This document shows, piece by piece, positions 12,185-24,116 of a stretch of DNA of 64,000 nt. This DNA comes from Dama dama (lineage: Eukaryota; Chordata; Mammalia; Artiodactyla; Cervidae): the NCBI RefSeq assembly GCF_033118175.1, contig NW_026870888.1:744001-808000 (forward strand). The letters are read 5' to 3'. Below the pieces are notes generated by a model that was given only the letters and a program-made list of their open reading frames with translations, had not been told where the DNA came from and did no database searches. The translations under genes and the position numbers were made by a program. Position 1 is the stretch's first letter. Each line of letters begins with the position of its first letter.

Positions 12185-13774
12185 GATCCTAAGGTCACTG
12201 TAGCAACAGGAAAGAAATCCATGGACCCCAAATCAACTCAAGATGAGACCTTATTCCCTGACTTCGACTCAAGAGGAATACCGACTTTCCACAAGCACCT
12301 CAAGAGGAGGCTTCTCTCAGCTACAGATATGTGAGAGGGACCCTGAGTTTGTGGCCTCAAGTGGAATGGACACCGAGATGCTCTGACTCGAAGTAAGCCC
12401 GGATATCCAAATAGTGAATTGAATGCAGGCTCGTCTTGCATCTCCCAAGATGAAGGGATGTCTGAATCCCCTGTGGATACCACAGAGAAAGACCTAGTCC
12501 TCCGCCTCATCGAGACCGGAGGCATCACATCCTTTGAAAACTCGAGAGGTCTGCGGAGGTCAATGCTTCCAAAGGAGACGATGCCTGACTCTTCTTGAAA
12601 ATGGATAGGAATCCCAGGATCCCTGTGGCACGTGGAAAGGGACCCTGGGTCTCCTGCCTCACGTGGAGACGCGTCCCAATTGCCATGGAAGACTCGAGGA
12701 GAATCCCGAGGTGTCCCTCGCACCTAGGCAGGATTCCTGAAGTCGCTGAAGAAACACGTGTCTGGAAGGGCTCTCCCCGTCGTAACTCGAGAATTTACCC
12801 CAGGTTCCGGCCGCAACTCGAGAAAAACCATGAGACTTACCCCTCGCCGCGAGATGAGGCCCAATTCCCCTGCATTACATGCAGAGACATTCCGTGTTCC
12901 ACATCAAACGTGAAAGGAGCCTTGATTTCCTTGATGGCACTCCAGAAAAATCCCAAGATCACTGTCTCAAGTCTAGAGGGATCCTGAGGTCACTGAAGCA
13001 ACACGAAAGGGCTCTGTTGAGCCCAAATCAACTCGAGATGAGAGCTTAGTCCCTGGCTTCGACTCAAGAGGAATACCAAGTTTACACAAGCACCTCAAGA
13101 GGAGCCTTCTATCAGCTACAGTTATGTGAGAGGGACCCTGAGTTGTGGCCTCAAGTGGAATGGACACCGAGATGCTCTGACTCGAAGTAAGACCAGATAT
13201 CCCTGCAGTGATTTGAATGCAGGCTCGTCTTGCATCTCCCAAGACGAAGGGATGTCTTAATCCCCTGTGGAGACCACAGAGAAAGACCTAGTTCTCCGCC
13301 TCATCAGGACCGGAGGCCTCACATCCTTTGAAAACTCGAGAGGTCCGCGGAGATCAATACTTCCAAAGGAGACGATGCCTGACTCCTCTTGAAAATGGAT
13401 AGGAGTCCCAGGATCCCTGTGGCACGTGGAAAGGGACCCTGGGTCTCCCGCCTCACGTGGAGACGCCTCCCAATTGCCATGCCAAGACTCGTGGAGAATC
13501 CCGAGGTGTCCCTCGCACCTAGGCAGGAGTCCTGACGTCGCTGAACAAACACGTGTCTGGAAGGGCCCTCCCCGTCGTAACTCGAGAATATACCCCAGGT
13601 TCCGGCCGCAACTCGAGAAAAACCATGAGACTTCCCCCTCGCCGCGAGATGAGGCCCGATTCCCCTGCACTGCGTGCAGAGCAATTCCGTGTTCCACATC
13701 AAACATGAAAGGAGCCTTGATTTCCTTGATGGCACTCCAGAGAACACCCAAGATCACTGTCTCAAGTCTAGAGG
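12185..13774. repeat. Truncated HOR copy: chimeric monomers m16 and m17
   Basis: m16 (12185-12979) starts as type a, 7161 bp after m7 and including the same CATGGAAGACTC variant, but ends as type b (TGCATTACATGCAGAGACATT). m17 (12980-13774) starts as type c (CTGTTGAGCCC, GAGTTGTGG, ATCAATACTTCC) and ends as subfamily C (CAAACATGAAAGG, GAGAACACCC). One whole monomer-equivalent (a 3' plus b 5') is therefore missing, and the HOR stops here. Confidence 0.85.
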
Positions 13775-14741
13775 GATACTGAGGTCATGTAGCAACACGA
13801 AAGGGCTCCGTGGACCCCAAATCAACTCGAGATGCGACCTTCGTCCCTGGCTTCGACTCAAGAGAAATACCCACTTTCCACAAGCACCTCAAGAGGAGGC
13901 TTCTCTCAGCTACAGGTATGTGAGAGGGACCCTGAGTTTGTGGCCTCAAGTGGAATGGACACCGAGATGCACTGACTCGAACGAAGGCCGGATATCCCTG
14001 CAGTGAATTGAATGCAGGCCTCTTTTGCATCTCCCACGACGAAGGGATGTCTGAATCCCCTGTGGAGACCAAAGAGAAAGACCTAGTTCTCCGCCTCATC
14101 GCGATCGGAGGCCTCACGTCCTTTGAAAACTCGAGAGGTCCGCGGAGATCAATGCTTCCAAAGGAGACGATGCCTGACTCCTCTTGAAAATGGATAGGAG
14201 TCCCAGGATCCCTGTGGCACGTGGAAAGGGACCCTGGGTCTCCCGCCTCACGTGGAGACGCGTCCCAATGGCCATGCCAAGACTCGAGGAGAATCTCGAG
14301 GGGTCCCTCGCACCTAGGCAGGAGTCCTGAAGTCGCTGAACAAACACGTGTCTGGAAGGGCCCTCCCCGTCGTAACTCGAGAATATACCCCAGATTCCAG
14401 CCGCAACTCGAGAAAAACCATGAGACTTCCCCCTCGCCGCAAGATGAGGCCCGATTCCCCTGCACTGCGTGCAGAGCAACTCCGTGTTCCACATCAAACG
14501 TGAAATGAGACTTGATTTCCTTGATGGCACTCCAGAGAACACCCAAGATCACTGTCTCAAGTCTAGAGGGATCCTGAGGTCACTGTAGCAACACGAAACG
14601 GCTCCGTGGACCCCAAATCAACTCGAGATGAGAGCTTCGTCCCTGGCTTCGACTCAAGGGGAATACCCACTTTCCACAAGCACCTCAAGAGGAGGCTTCT
14701 CTCAGCTACAGGTATGTGAGAGGGACCCTGAGTTTGTGTCC

Positions 14742-16247
14742 TCAAGTGGAAAGGACACCGAGATGCTCTGACTCGAAGGAAGGCCGGATATCCCTGCAGT
14801 GAATTGAATGCAGGCTCGTCTTGCATCTCCCACTACAAAGGGATGTCTGAATCCCCTGTGGAGGCCAAGAGAAAGAACTAGTTCTCCGCCTCATTGCGAC
14901 CGGAGGCCTCACGTCCTTTGAAAACTCGAGAGGTCCGCGGAGATCAATGCTTCCAAAGGAGACGATGACTGACTCCTCTTGAAAATGGATAGGAGTCCCA
15001 GGATCCCTGTGGCACGTGGAAAGGGACCCTGGGTCTCCCGCCTCACGTGGAGACGCGTCCCAATGGCCATGCCAAGACTCGAGGCGAATCCCGAGGGGTC
15101 CCTCGCACCCAGGCAGGAGTCCTGACGTAGCTGAATAAACACGTGTCTGGAAAGGCCCTTCCGGTCGAAACTCGAGAATGTACCCCAGGTTCCGGCCGCA
15201 ACTCGAGAAAAACAATGAGACTTCCCCCTCGCCGCGAGATGAGGCCCGATTCCCCTGCACTGCGTGCACAGCAATTCCGTGTTCCAAATCAAACATGAAA
15301 GGAGCCTTGATTTCCTTGATGGCACTCCATAGAACCCCCAAGATCACTGTCTCAAGTCTAAGGGATACTGAAGTCACTGTAGCAACACGAAAGGGCTCCG
15401 TGGACCCCAAATCAACTCGAGATGCGAGCTTCGTCCCTGGCTTCGACTCAAGAGGAATACCCACTTTCCACAAGCACCTCAAGAGGAGGCTTCTCTCAGC
15501 TACAGGTATGTGAGAGGGACCCTGAGTTTGTGGCCTCAAGTGGAATGGACACCGAGATGCTCTGACTCGAAGGAAGGCCGGATATTCCTGCAGTGAATTG
15601 AATGCAGGCCTCTTTTGCATCTCCCACGACGAAGGGATGTCTGAATCCCCTGTTGAGACCACAGAGAAAGACCTAGTTCTCCGCCTCATCGCGATCGGAG
15701 ACCTCACGTCCTTTGAAAACTCGAGAGGTCCGCGGAGATCAATGCTTCCAAAGGAGATGATGCCTGACTCCCCTTGAAAATGGATAGGAGTCCCAGGATC
15801 CCTGTGGCACGTGGAAAGGGACCGTGGGTCTCCCGCCTCACGTGGAGACGCGTCCCAATGGCCATGCCAAGACTCGAGGAGAATCCCGAGGTGTCCCTCG
15901 CACCTAGGCAGGAGTCCTGACGTCACTGAACAAACACCTGTCTGGAAGGGCCCTCCCCGTCGTAACTCGAGAATATACCCCAGGTTCCGGCCACAACTCG
16001 AGAAAAACCATGAGACTTCCCCCTCGCCGCGAGATGAGGCCCGATTCGCCTGCACTGCGTGCAGAGCAATTCCGTGTTCCACATCAAACATGAAAGGAGC
16101 CTTGATTTCCTTGATGGCAGTCCAGAGAACACCCAAGATCACTGTCTCAAGTCTAGAGGGATCCTGAGGTCTCTGTAGCAACACGAAAGGGCTCCATGGA
16201 CCCCAAATCAACTCGAGATGTGAGCTTCTTCCCTGGCTTCGACTCAA
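14742..16247 (-). other. Longest open frame in the window (501 codons), judged non-coding
   Basis: This minus-strand open frame spans nearly two monomers only because a small deletion near 15360 (CTAAGGGAT instead of CTAGAGGGAT) restores frame at a monomer junction. Its two halves are translations of the same repeat. It has no signal peptide, transmembrane pattern or catalytic motif that I can recognise. I do not call it a gene. It is listed because an automated annotator would probably predict one here. Confidence 0.85.
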
Positions 16248-19200
16248 GAGGAATTCCCACTTTCCACAAGCACCTCAAGAGGAGGCTTCTCTCAGCTACA
16301 GGTATGTGAGAGGGACCCTGAGTTTGTGGCCTCAAGTAGAATGGACACCGAGATGCTCTGACTCGAAAGAAGGCCGGATATCCCTGCAGTGAATTGAATG
16401 CAGGCCTCTTTTGCATCTCCCACGACGAAGGGATGTCTGAATCCCCTGTGGGGACCACAGAGAAAGACCTAGTGCTCCGCCTCACCGCGACCGGAGGTCT
16501 CACGTCCTTTGAAAACTCGAGAGGTCCGCGGAGATCAATGCTTCCAAAGGAGAGAATGCCTGACTCCTCTTGAAAATGGATAGGAGTCCCAGGATCCCTG
16601 TGGAACGTGGAAAGGGACCCTGGGTCTCCCGCCTCACGTGGAGACGTGTCCCAATGGCCATGCCAAGACTCGAGGAGAATCCCGAGGTGTCCCTCGCACA
16701 TAGGCAGGAGTCCTCATGTCGCTGAAAAAACACGTGTCTGGAAGGGCCCTCCCCGTCGTAACTCGAGAATATACCCCAGGTTCCGGCCGCAACTCGAGAA
16801 AAACCATGAGACTTCCACCTCGCCACGAGATGAGGCCCGATTCCCCTGCACTGCGTGCAGAGCAATTCCGTGTTCCACGTCAAACATGAAAGGAGCCTTG
16901 ATTTCCTTGATGGCACTCCAGAGAACACCCAAGATCACTGTCTCATGTCTAGAGGGATACTGAGGTCACTGTAGCAACACGAAAGGTCTCCGTGGACCCC
17001 AAATCAACTCGAGATGCGAGCTTCGTCCCTGGCTTCGACTCAAGAGGAATACCCACTTTCCACAAGCACCTCAAGAGGAGGCTTCTCTCAGCTACAGGTA
17101 TGTGAGAGGGACCCTGAGTTTGTGGCCTCAAGTGGAATGGACACCGAGATGCTCTGACTCGAAGGAAGGCCGGATATCCCTGCAGTGAATTGAATGCAGG
17201 CCTCTTTTGCATCTCCCACGACGAAGGGATGTCTGAATCCCCTGCGGAGACTACAGAGAAAGACCTAGTTCTCCGCCTCATCGCGATCGGAGGACTCACG
17301 TCCTTTGAAAACTCGAGAGGTCCGCGGAGATCAATGCTTCCAAAAGAGACGATGCCTGACTCCTCTTGAAAATGGATAGGAGTCCCAGGATTCCTGGGGC
17401 ACGTGAAAACGGAACCTGGGTCTCCCGCCTCACGTGGAGACGCGTCCAAATGGCCATGCCAAGACTCGAGGAGAATCCCGAGTTGCCTCTCGCACCTAGG
17501 CAGGAGTCCTGACATCGCTGAACAAACACGTGTCTGGAAGGGCCCTTCCGGTCGTAACTCGAGAGTGTACCCCAGGTTCCGGCCGCAACTCGAGAAAAAC
17601 CATGAGACTTCCCCCTCGCCGCGAGATGAGGCTCGATTCCCCTGCACTGCGTGCAGAGCAACTCCGTGTTCCAAATCACACATGAAAGGAGCCTTGATTT
17701 CCTTGATGGCACTCCACAGAAAACCCAAGATCACTGTCTCAAGTCTAGAGGGATCCTGAGGTCACTGTAGCAACACGAAAGGGCTCCGTGGACCCCAAAT
17801 CAACTCGAGATGAGAGCTTCGTCCCTGGCTTCGACTCAAGAGGAATACCCACTTTCCACAAGCACCTCAAGAGGAGGCTTCTCTCAGATACAGGTATGTG
17901 AGAGGGACCCTGAGTTTGTGGCCTCAAGTGGAATGGACACCGAGATGCTCTGACTCGAAGGAAGGCCAGATATCCCTGCAGTGAATTGAATGCAGGCCTC
18001 TTTTGCATCTCCCACGACGAAGGGATGTCTGAATCCACTGTGGAGGCCACAGAGAAAGACCTAGTTCTCCGCCTCTTCGCGATCGGAGGCCTCACTTCCT
18101 TTGAAAACTCGAGAGGTCCGCGGAGATCAATGCTTCCAAAGGAGACGATGCCTGACTTCTCTTGAAAATGGATAGGAGTCCCAGGATCCCTGTGGCACGT
18201 GGAAAGGGACCCTGGGTCTCCCGCCTCACGTGGAGACGCGTCCCAATGGACATGCCAAGACTCGAGGAGAATCCCGAGGTGTCCCTCGCACCTAGGCAGG
18301 AGTCCTGACGTCGCTGAACAAACACGTGTCTGGAAGGGCCCTCCCCGTCGTAACTCGAGAATATACCCCAGGTTCCGGCCGCAACTCGAGAAAAACCATG
18401 AGACTTCCCCCTCGCCGCGAGATGAGGCCCGATTCCCCTGCACTGCGTGCAGAGCAATTCCGTGTTCCAAATCAAACATGAAAGGAGCCTTGATTTCCTT
18501 GATGGCACTCCAGAGAAAACCCAAGATCACTGTCTCAAGTCTAGAGGGATACTGAGGTCACTGTAGCAACACGAAAGGGCTCCTTGGACCCCAAAACAAC
18601 TCGAGATGAGAGCTTCGTCCCTGGCTTCGACTCAAGAGGAATACCCACTTTCCACAACCACCTCAAGAGGAGGCTTCTCTCAGCTATAGGTATGTGAGAG
18701 GGACCCTGAGTTTGTGGCCTCAAGTGGAATGGACACCGAGATGCTCTGACTCGAAGGAAGGCCAGATATCCCTGCAGTGAATTGAATGCAGGCCTCTTTT
18801 GCATCTCCCTCGACGAAGGGATGTCTGAATCCCCTGTGGAGACCAAGGAGAAAGACCTAGTTCTCCGCCTCTTCGCGATCGGAGGCCTCACGTCCTTTGA
18901 AAACTCGAGAGGTCCGCGGAGATCAATGCTTCCAACGGAGACGATGCCTGACTCCTCTTGAAAATGGATAGGAGTCCCAGGATCCCTGTGGCACGTGGAA
19001 AGGGACCCTGGGTCTCCCGCCTCACGTGGAGATGCGTCCCAATGGCCATGCCAAGACTCGAGGAGAATCCCGAGGTGTCCCTCGCACCCAGGCAGGAGTC
19101 CTGACATCGCTGAATAAACACGTGTCTGGAAAGGCCCTTCTGGTCGTAACTCGAGAATGTACCCCAGGTTCCGGCCGCAACTCGAGAAAAACAATGAGAC

Positions 19201-19343
19201 TTCCCCCTCGCCGCGAGATGAGGCCCGATTCCCCTGCACTGCGTGCAGAGCAATTCCGTGTTCCACATCAAACATGAAAGGAGCCTTGATTTCCTTGATG
19301 GCACTCCAGTGAACACCCAAGATCACTGTCTCATGTCTAGAGG

Positions 19344-21930
19344 GATACTGAGGTCACTGTAGCAACACGAAAGGGCTCCGTGGACCCCAAATCAACTCGA
19401 GATGAGAGCTTCTTCCCTGGCTTCGACTCAAGAGGAATACCACTTTCCACAAGCACCTCAAGAGGAGGCTTCTCTCAGCTACAGGTATGTGAGAGGGACC
19501 CTGAGTTTGTGGCCTCAAGTGGAATGGACACCGAGATGCTCTGACTCGAAGGAAGGCCGGATATCCCTGCAGTGAATTGAATGCAGTCTCGTCTTGCATC
19601 TCCCACGACGAAGGGATGACTGAATACCCTGTGAAGACCAAGGAGAAAGACCTAGTTCTCCGCCTCATCGCAACCGGAGGCCTCATGATCTTTGAAAACT
19701 CCAGAGGTCCGCGGAGATCAATGCTTCCAAAGGAGACGATGCCTGACTCCTCTTGAAAATGGATAGGAGTCCCAGGATCCCTGTGGCACGTGGAAAGGGA
19801 CCCTGGGTCTCCCGCCTCACGTGGAGACGCGTCCCAATGGCCATGCCAAAACTCGAGGAGAATCCCGAGGTGTCCCTCGCACCTAGGCAGGAGTCCTGAC
19901 GTCGCTGAACAAACACGTGTCTGGAAGGGCCCTCCCTGTGGTAACTCGAGAATATACCCCAGGTTCCGGCCGAAACTCGAGAAAAACCATGAGACTTCCC
20001 CCTCGCCGCGAGATGAGGCCCGATTCCCCTGCACTGCGTGCAGAGCAATTCCGTTTTCCACATCATACACGTAAGGAGCCTTGATTTCCTTGATGGCACT
20101 CCAGAGAACACCCAAGATCACTGTCTCAAGTCTAGAGGGATGCTGAGGTCACTGCAGCAACACGAAAGGGCTCCGTGGACCCCAAATCAACTCGAGATGT
20201 GAGCTTCGTCCCTGGCTTCGACTCAAGAGGAATACCCACTTTCCACAGCACCTCAAGAGGAGGCTTCTCTCAGCTACAGTTATGTGAGAGGGACCCTGAG
20301 TTTGTGGCCTCAAGTGCAATGGACACCGAGATGCTCTGACTCGAAGGAAGGCCGGATATCCCTGCAGTGAATTGAATGCAGGCTCGTCTTGCATCTCCCA
20401 TGACGAAGGGATTACTGAATACCCTGTGAAGACCAAGGAGAAAGACCTAGTTCTCCGCCTCATCGCGACCGGAGGCCTCATGATCTTTGAAAACTCCAGA
20501 GGTCCGCGGAGATCAATGCTTCCAATGGAGACGATGCCTGACTCCTCTTGAAAATGGATAGGAGTCCCAGGATCCCTGTGGCACGTGGAAAGGGACCCTG
20601 GGTCTCCCGACTCACGTGGAGACGCGTCCCAATGGCCATGCCAAGACTCGAGGAGAATCCCGAGGTGTCCCTCGCACCTAGGCAGGAGTCCTGACGTCGC
20701 TGAACAAACACGTGTCTGGAAGGGCCCTCCCCGTGGTAACTCGAGAATATACCCCAGGTTCCGGCCGAAACTCGAGAAAAACCATGAGACTTCCCCCTCG
20801 CTGCGAGATGAGGCCCGATTCCCCTGCACTGCGTGCAGAGCAATTCCGTGTTCCAAATCAAACATGAAAGGAGCCTTGATTTCTTTGATGGCACTCCAGA
20901 GAAAACCCAAGATCACTGTCTTAAGTCTAGAGGGATACTGAGGTCACTGGAGCAACACGAAAGGGCTCCGTGGACCCCAAATCAACTCGAGATGAGAGGT
21001 TAGTCCCTGGCTTCGACTCAAGAGGAATACCCACTTTCCACAAGCACCTCAAGAGGAGGCTTCTCTCAGATACAGGTATGTGAGAGGGACCCTGAGTTTG
21101 TGGCCTCAAGTGGAATGGACACCGAGATGCTCTGACTCGAAGGAAGGCCAGATATCCCTGCAGTGAATTGAATGCAGGCCTCTTTTGCATCTCCCACGAC
21201 GAAGGGATGTCTGAATCCACTGTGGAGGCCACAGAGAAAGACCTAGTTCTCCGCCTCTTCGCGATCGGAGGCCTCACTTCCTTTGAAAACTCGAGAGGTC
21301 CGCGGAGATCAATGCTTCCAAAGGAGACGATGCCTGACTCCTCTTGAAAATGGATAGGAGTCCCAGGATCCCTGTGGCACGTGGAAAGGGACCCTGGGTC
21401 TCCCGCCTCACGTGGAGATGCGTCCTAATGGCCATGCCAAGACTCGAGGAGAATCCCGAGGTGTCCCCACGCACCCAGGCAGGAGTCCTGACATCGCTGA
21501 ATAAACACGTGTCTGGAAAGGCCCTTCTGGTCGTAACTCGAGAATGTACCCCAGGTTCCGGCCGCAACTCGAGAAAAACAATGAGACTTCCCCCTCGCCG
21601 CGAGATGAGGCCCGATTCCCCTGCACTGCGTGCAGAGCAATTCCGTGTTCCACATCAAACATGAAAGGAGCCTTGATTTCCTTGATGGCACTCCAGAGAA
21701 CACCCAAGATCACTGTCTCATGTCTAGAGGGATACTGAGGTCACTGTAGCAACACGAAAGGGCTCCGTGGACCCCAAATCAACTCGAGATGAGAGCTTCT
21801 TCCCTGGCTTCGACTCAAGAGGAATACCACTTTCCACAAGCACCTCAAGAGGAGGCTTCTCTCAGCTACAGGTATGTGAGAGGGACCCTGAGTTTGTGGC
21901 CTCAAGTGGAATGGACACCGAGATGCTCTG
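19344..21930. repeat. Local duplications inside block C1 (m25-m28)
   Basis: m25 (19344) and m26 (20139) are adjacent near-copies sharing CTCATGATCTTTGAAAACTCC, GAATACCCTGTGAAGACC and CCCGTGGTAACTC-like variants. m27 (20934) has the 5' portion of m23 (GCCTCTTCGCGATCGG with TCCACTGTGGAGGCC) and the 3' portion of m24 (AATAAACACG, CCTTCTGGTCG). The 5' part of m28 (21731) repeats m25 at offset 2387, including the missing C in GAATACCACTTTCC. So m27 plus the m28 5' part re-use the m23-m25 stretch with the middle removed. Confidence 0.75.
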
Positions 21931-24116
21931 ACTCAGAGTAAGGTGGATATCCCTGCAGTGAATTGAATGCAGGCACGTCTTGCATCTCCCAAGACGAAGG
22001 GATGTCTGAATCCCCTGTGGAGACCACAGAGAAAGACCTAGTTCTCCGCCTCATCGCGACCGGAGGCCTCACATCCTTTGAAAAATCGAGAGGTCCGCGG
22101 AGATCAATGCTTCCATAGGAGACGATGCCTGACTCCTCTTGAAAATGGATAGGAGTCCCAGGATCCCTGTGGCACGTGGAAAGGGACCCTGGGTCTCCCG
22201 CCTCACGTGGAGACACGTCCCAATTGCCATGCCAAGACTCGAGGAGAATCCCGAGGTGTCCCTCGCACCTAGGCAGGAGTCCTGACGTCGCTGAACAAAC
22301 ACGTGTCTGGAAGGGCCCTCCCCGTCGTAACTGGAGAATATACCCCAGGTTCCGGCCGCAACTCGAGAAAAACCATGAGACTTTCCCCTCGCCGCAAGAT
22401 GAGGCCCGATTCCCCTGCACTGTGTGAAGAGCAATTCCGTGTTCCACATCAAACATGAAAGGAGGATTGATTTCCTTGATGGCACTCCAGAGAAAAAGCA
22501 AGATCACTGTCTCAAGTCTAGAGGGATCCTGAGGTCACTGTAGAAACATGAAAGGGCTCCGTGGACCCCAAATCAACTCGAGATGAGAGCTTAGTCCCTG
22601 GCTTCGACTCAAGAGGAATACCAACTTTCCACAGGCACCTCAAGAGGAGGCTTCTCTCAGTTACAGGTATGTGAGAGGGACCCTGAGTTTGTGGCCTCAA
22701 GTGGAATGGACACCGAGATGCTCTGACTCGATGTAAGGCCGGATATCCCTGCAGTGAATTGAATGCAGGCTCGTCTTGCATCTCCCAAGACGAAGGGCTG
22801 TCTGAATCCCCTGTGGAGACCACAGAGAAAGACCTAGTTCTCCACCTCATTGCGACCGGAGCCCTCACATCCTTTGAAAACTCGAGAGGTCCGCGGAGAT
22901 CAATGCTTCCAAAGGAGACGATGGCTGACTCCTCTTGCAAATGGATAGTAGTCCCAGGATCCCTGTGGCACGTGCAAAGGGACACGGGGTCTCCCGCCTC
23001 ACGTGGACATGCATCCAAATTGCCATGCCAAGACTCGAGGAGAATCCCGAGGTGTCCCTCGCACCTAGGCAGGAGTCCTGACATCGCTGAACAAACACTT
23101 GTCCGGACGGGCCCTCCCCGTCATAACTCAAGAATATACCCCAGGGTCCGACCGCAACTCGAGAAAAACCATGAGACTTCCCCCTCGCCGTGAGATGAGG
23201 CCCGATTCCCCTGCACTCCGTGCAGAGCAATTCCGTGTTCCACATCAAACAAGAAAGGAGCCTTGATTTCCGTGATGGCACTCCAGAGAAAACCCAAGAT
23301 CACCGTCTAAAGTCTAGAGGGATCCTGAGGTCACTGGAGCAACATGAAAGGGCTCCGTGGACCCCAAATCAACTGGAGATGAGAGCTTAGTCCCTGGCTT
23401 CGACTCAAGTGGAATACCAACTTTCCACAAGCACCTCAAGAGGAGGCTTCTCTCAGCTACAGGTATGTGAGAGGGACCCTGAGTTTGTGGCCTCAAGTGG
23501 AATGGACACCGAGATGCTCTGACTCGAAGTAAGGCCGGATATCCCTGCAGTGAATTGAATGCAGGCTCGTCCTGCATCTCCCAAGACAAAGGGATGTCTG
23601 AATCCCCTGTGGAGACCACAGAGAAAGACCTAGTCCTCCGCCTCATTGCGACCGGAGGCCTCATATCCTTTGAAAATTCGAGAGGTCCGCGGAGATCAAT
23701 GCTTCCAAAGGAGACGATGCCTGACTCCTCTTGAAAATGGATAGGAGTCCCAGGATCCCTGTGGCACGTGGAAAGGGACCCTGGGTCTCCCGCCTCACGT
23801 TGAGACCCGTCCAAATTGCCATGCCAAGACTCGAGGAGAATCCCGAGTTGTCCCTCGCAACTAGGCAGGAGTCCTGACGTCGCTGAACAAACACGTGTCT
23901 GGAAGGGCCCTCCCCGTCGTAACTCGAGAATATACCCCAGGTTCCGGCCGCAACTCGAGAAAAACCATGAGACTTCCCCCTCGCCGCGAGATGAGGCCCG
24001 ATTCCCCTGCACTGCGTGCAGAGCAATTCCGTGTTCCACATCAAACGTGAAAGGATCCTTGATTTCCTTGATGGCACTCCAGAGAAAACCCAAGATCACT
24101 GTCTCAAGTCTAGAGG

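Larger units (their letters stand above)
13600..21930. repeat. Subfamily C block 1 (3' end of m17 to 5' part of m28)
   Basis: Monomer starts: 13775, 14570, 15364, 16160, 16956, 17752, 18548, 19344, 20139, 20934, 21731. Shared diagnostic variants: CGAAGGAAGGCC instead of CGAAGTAAGGCC, GAGCTTCGTCCC instead of GAGCTTAGTCCC, AATACCCACTTTCC instead of AATACCAACTTTCC, CCCAATGGCCATG instead of CCCAATTGCCATG, AAACATGAAAGG and often GAGAACACCC. Many units also have GCCTCTTTTGCATCTCCCACG in place of GCTCGTCTTGCATCTCCCAAG. Several units (m19, m24, m27) have AATAAACACGTG with GGAAAGGCCCTTC, a second C sub-lineage. Confidence 0.85.

Noticed and set aside
15918..15925. Perfect CRE palindrome TGACGTCA (also at 28102-28109)
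   Set aside because: Single-base variants in one monomer each. At 15918 the usual satellite phrase is TGACGTCG; at 28102 the usual monomer start is TGAGGTCA. There is no sign that the CRE form is maintained.
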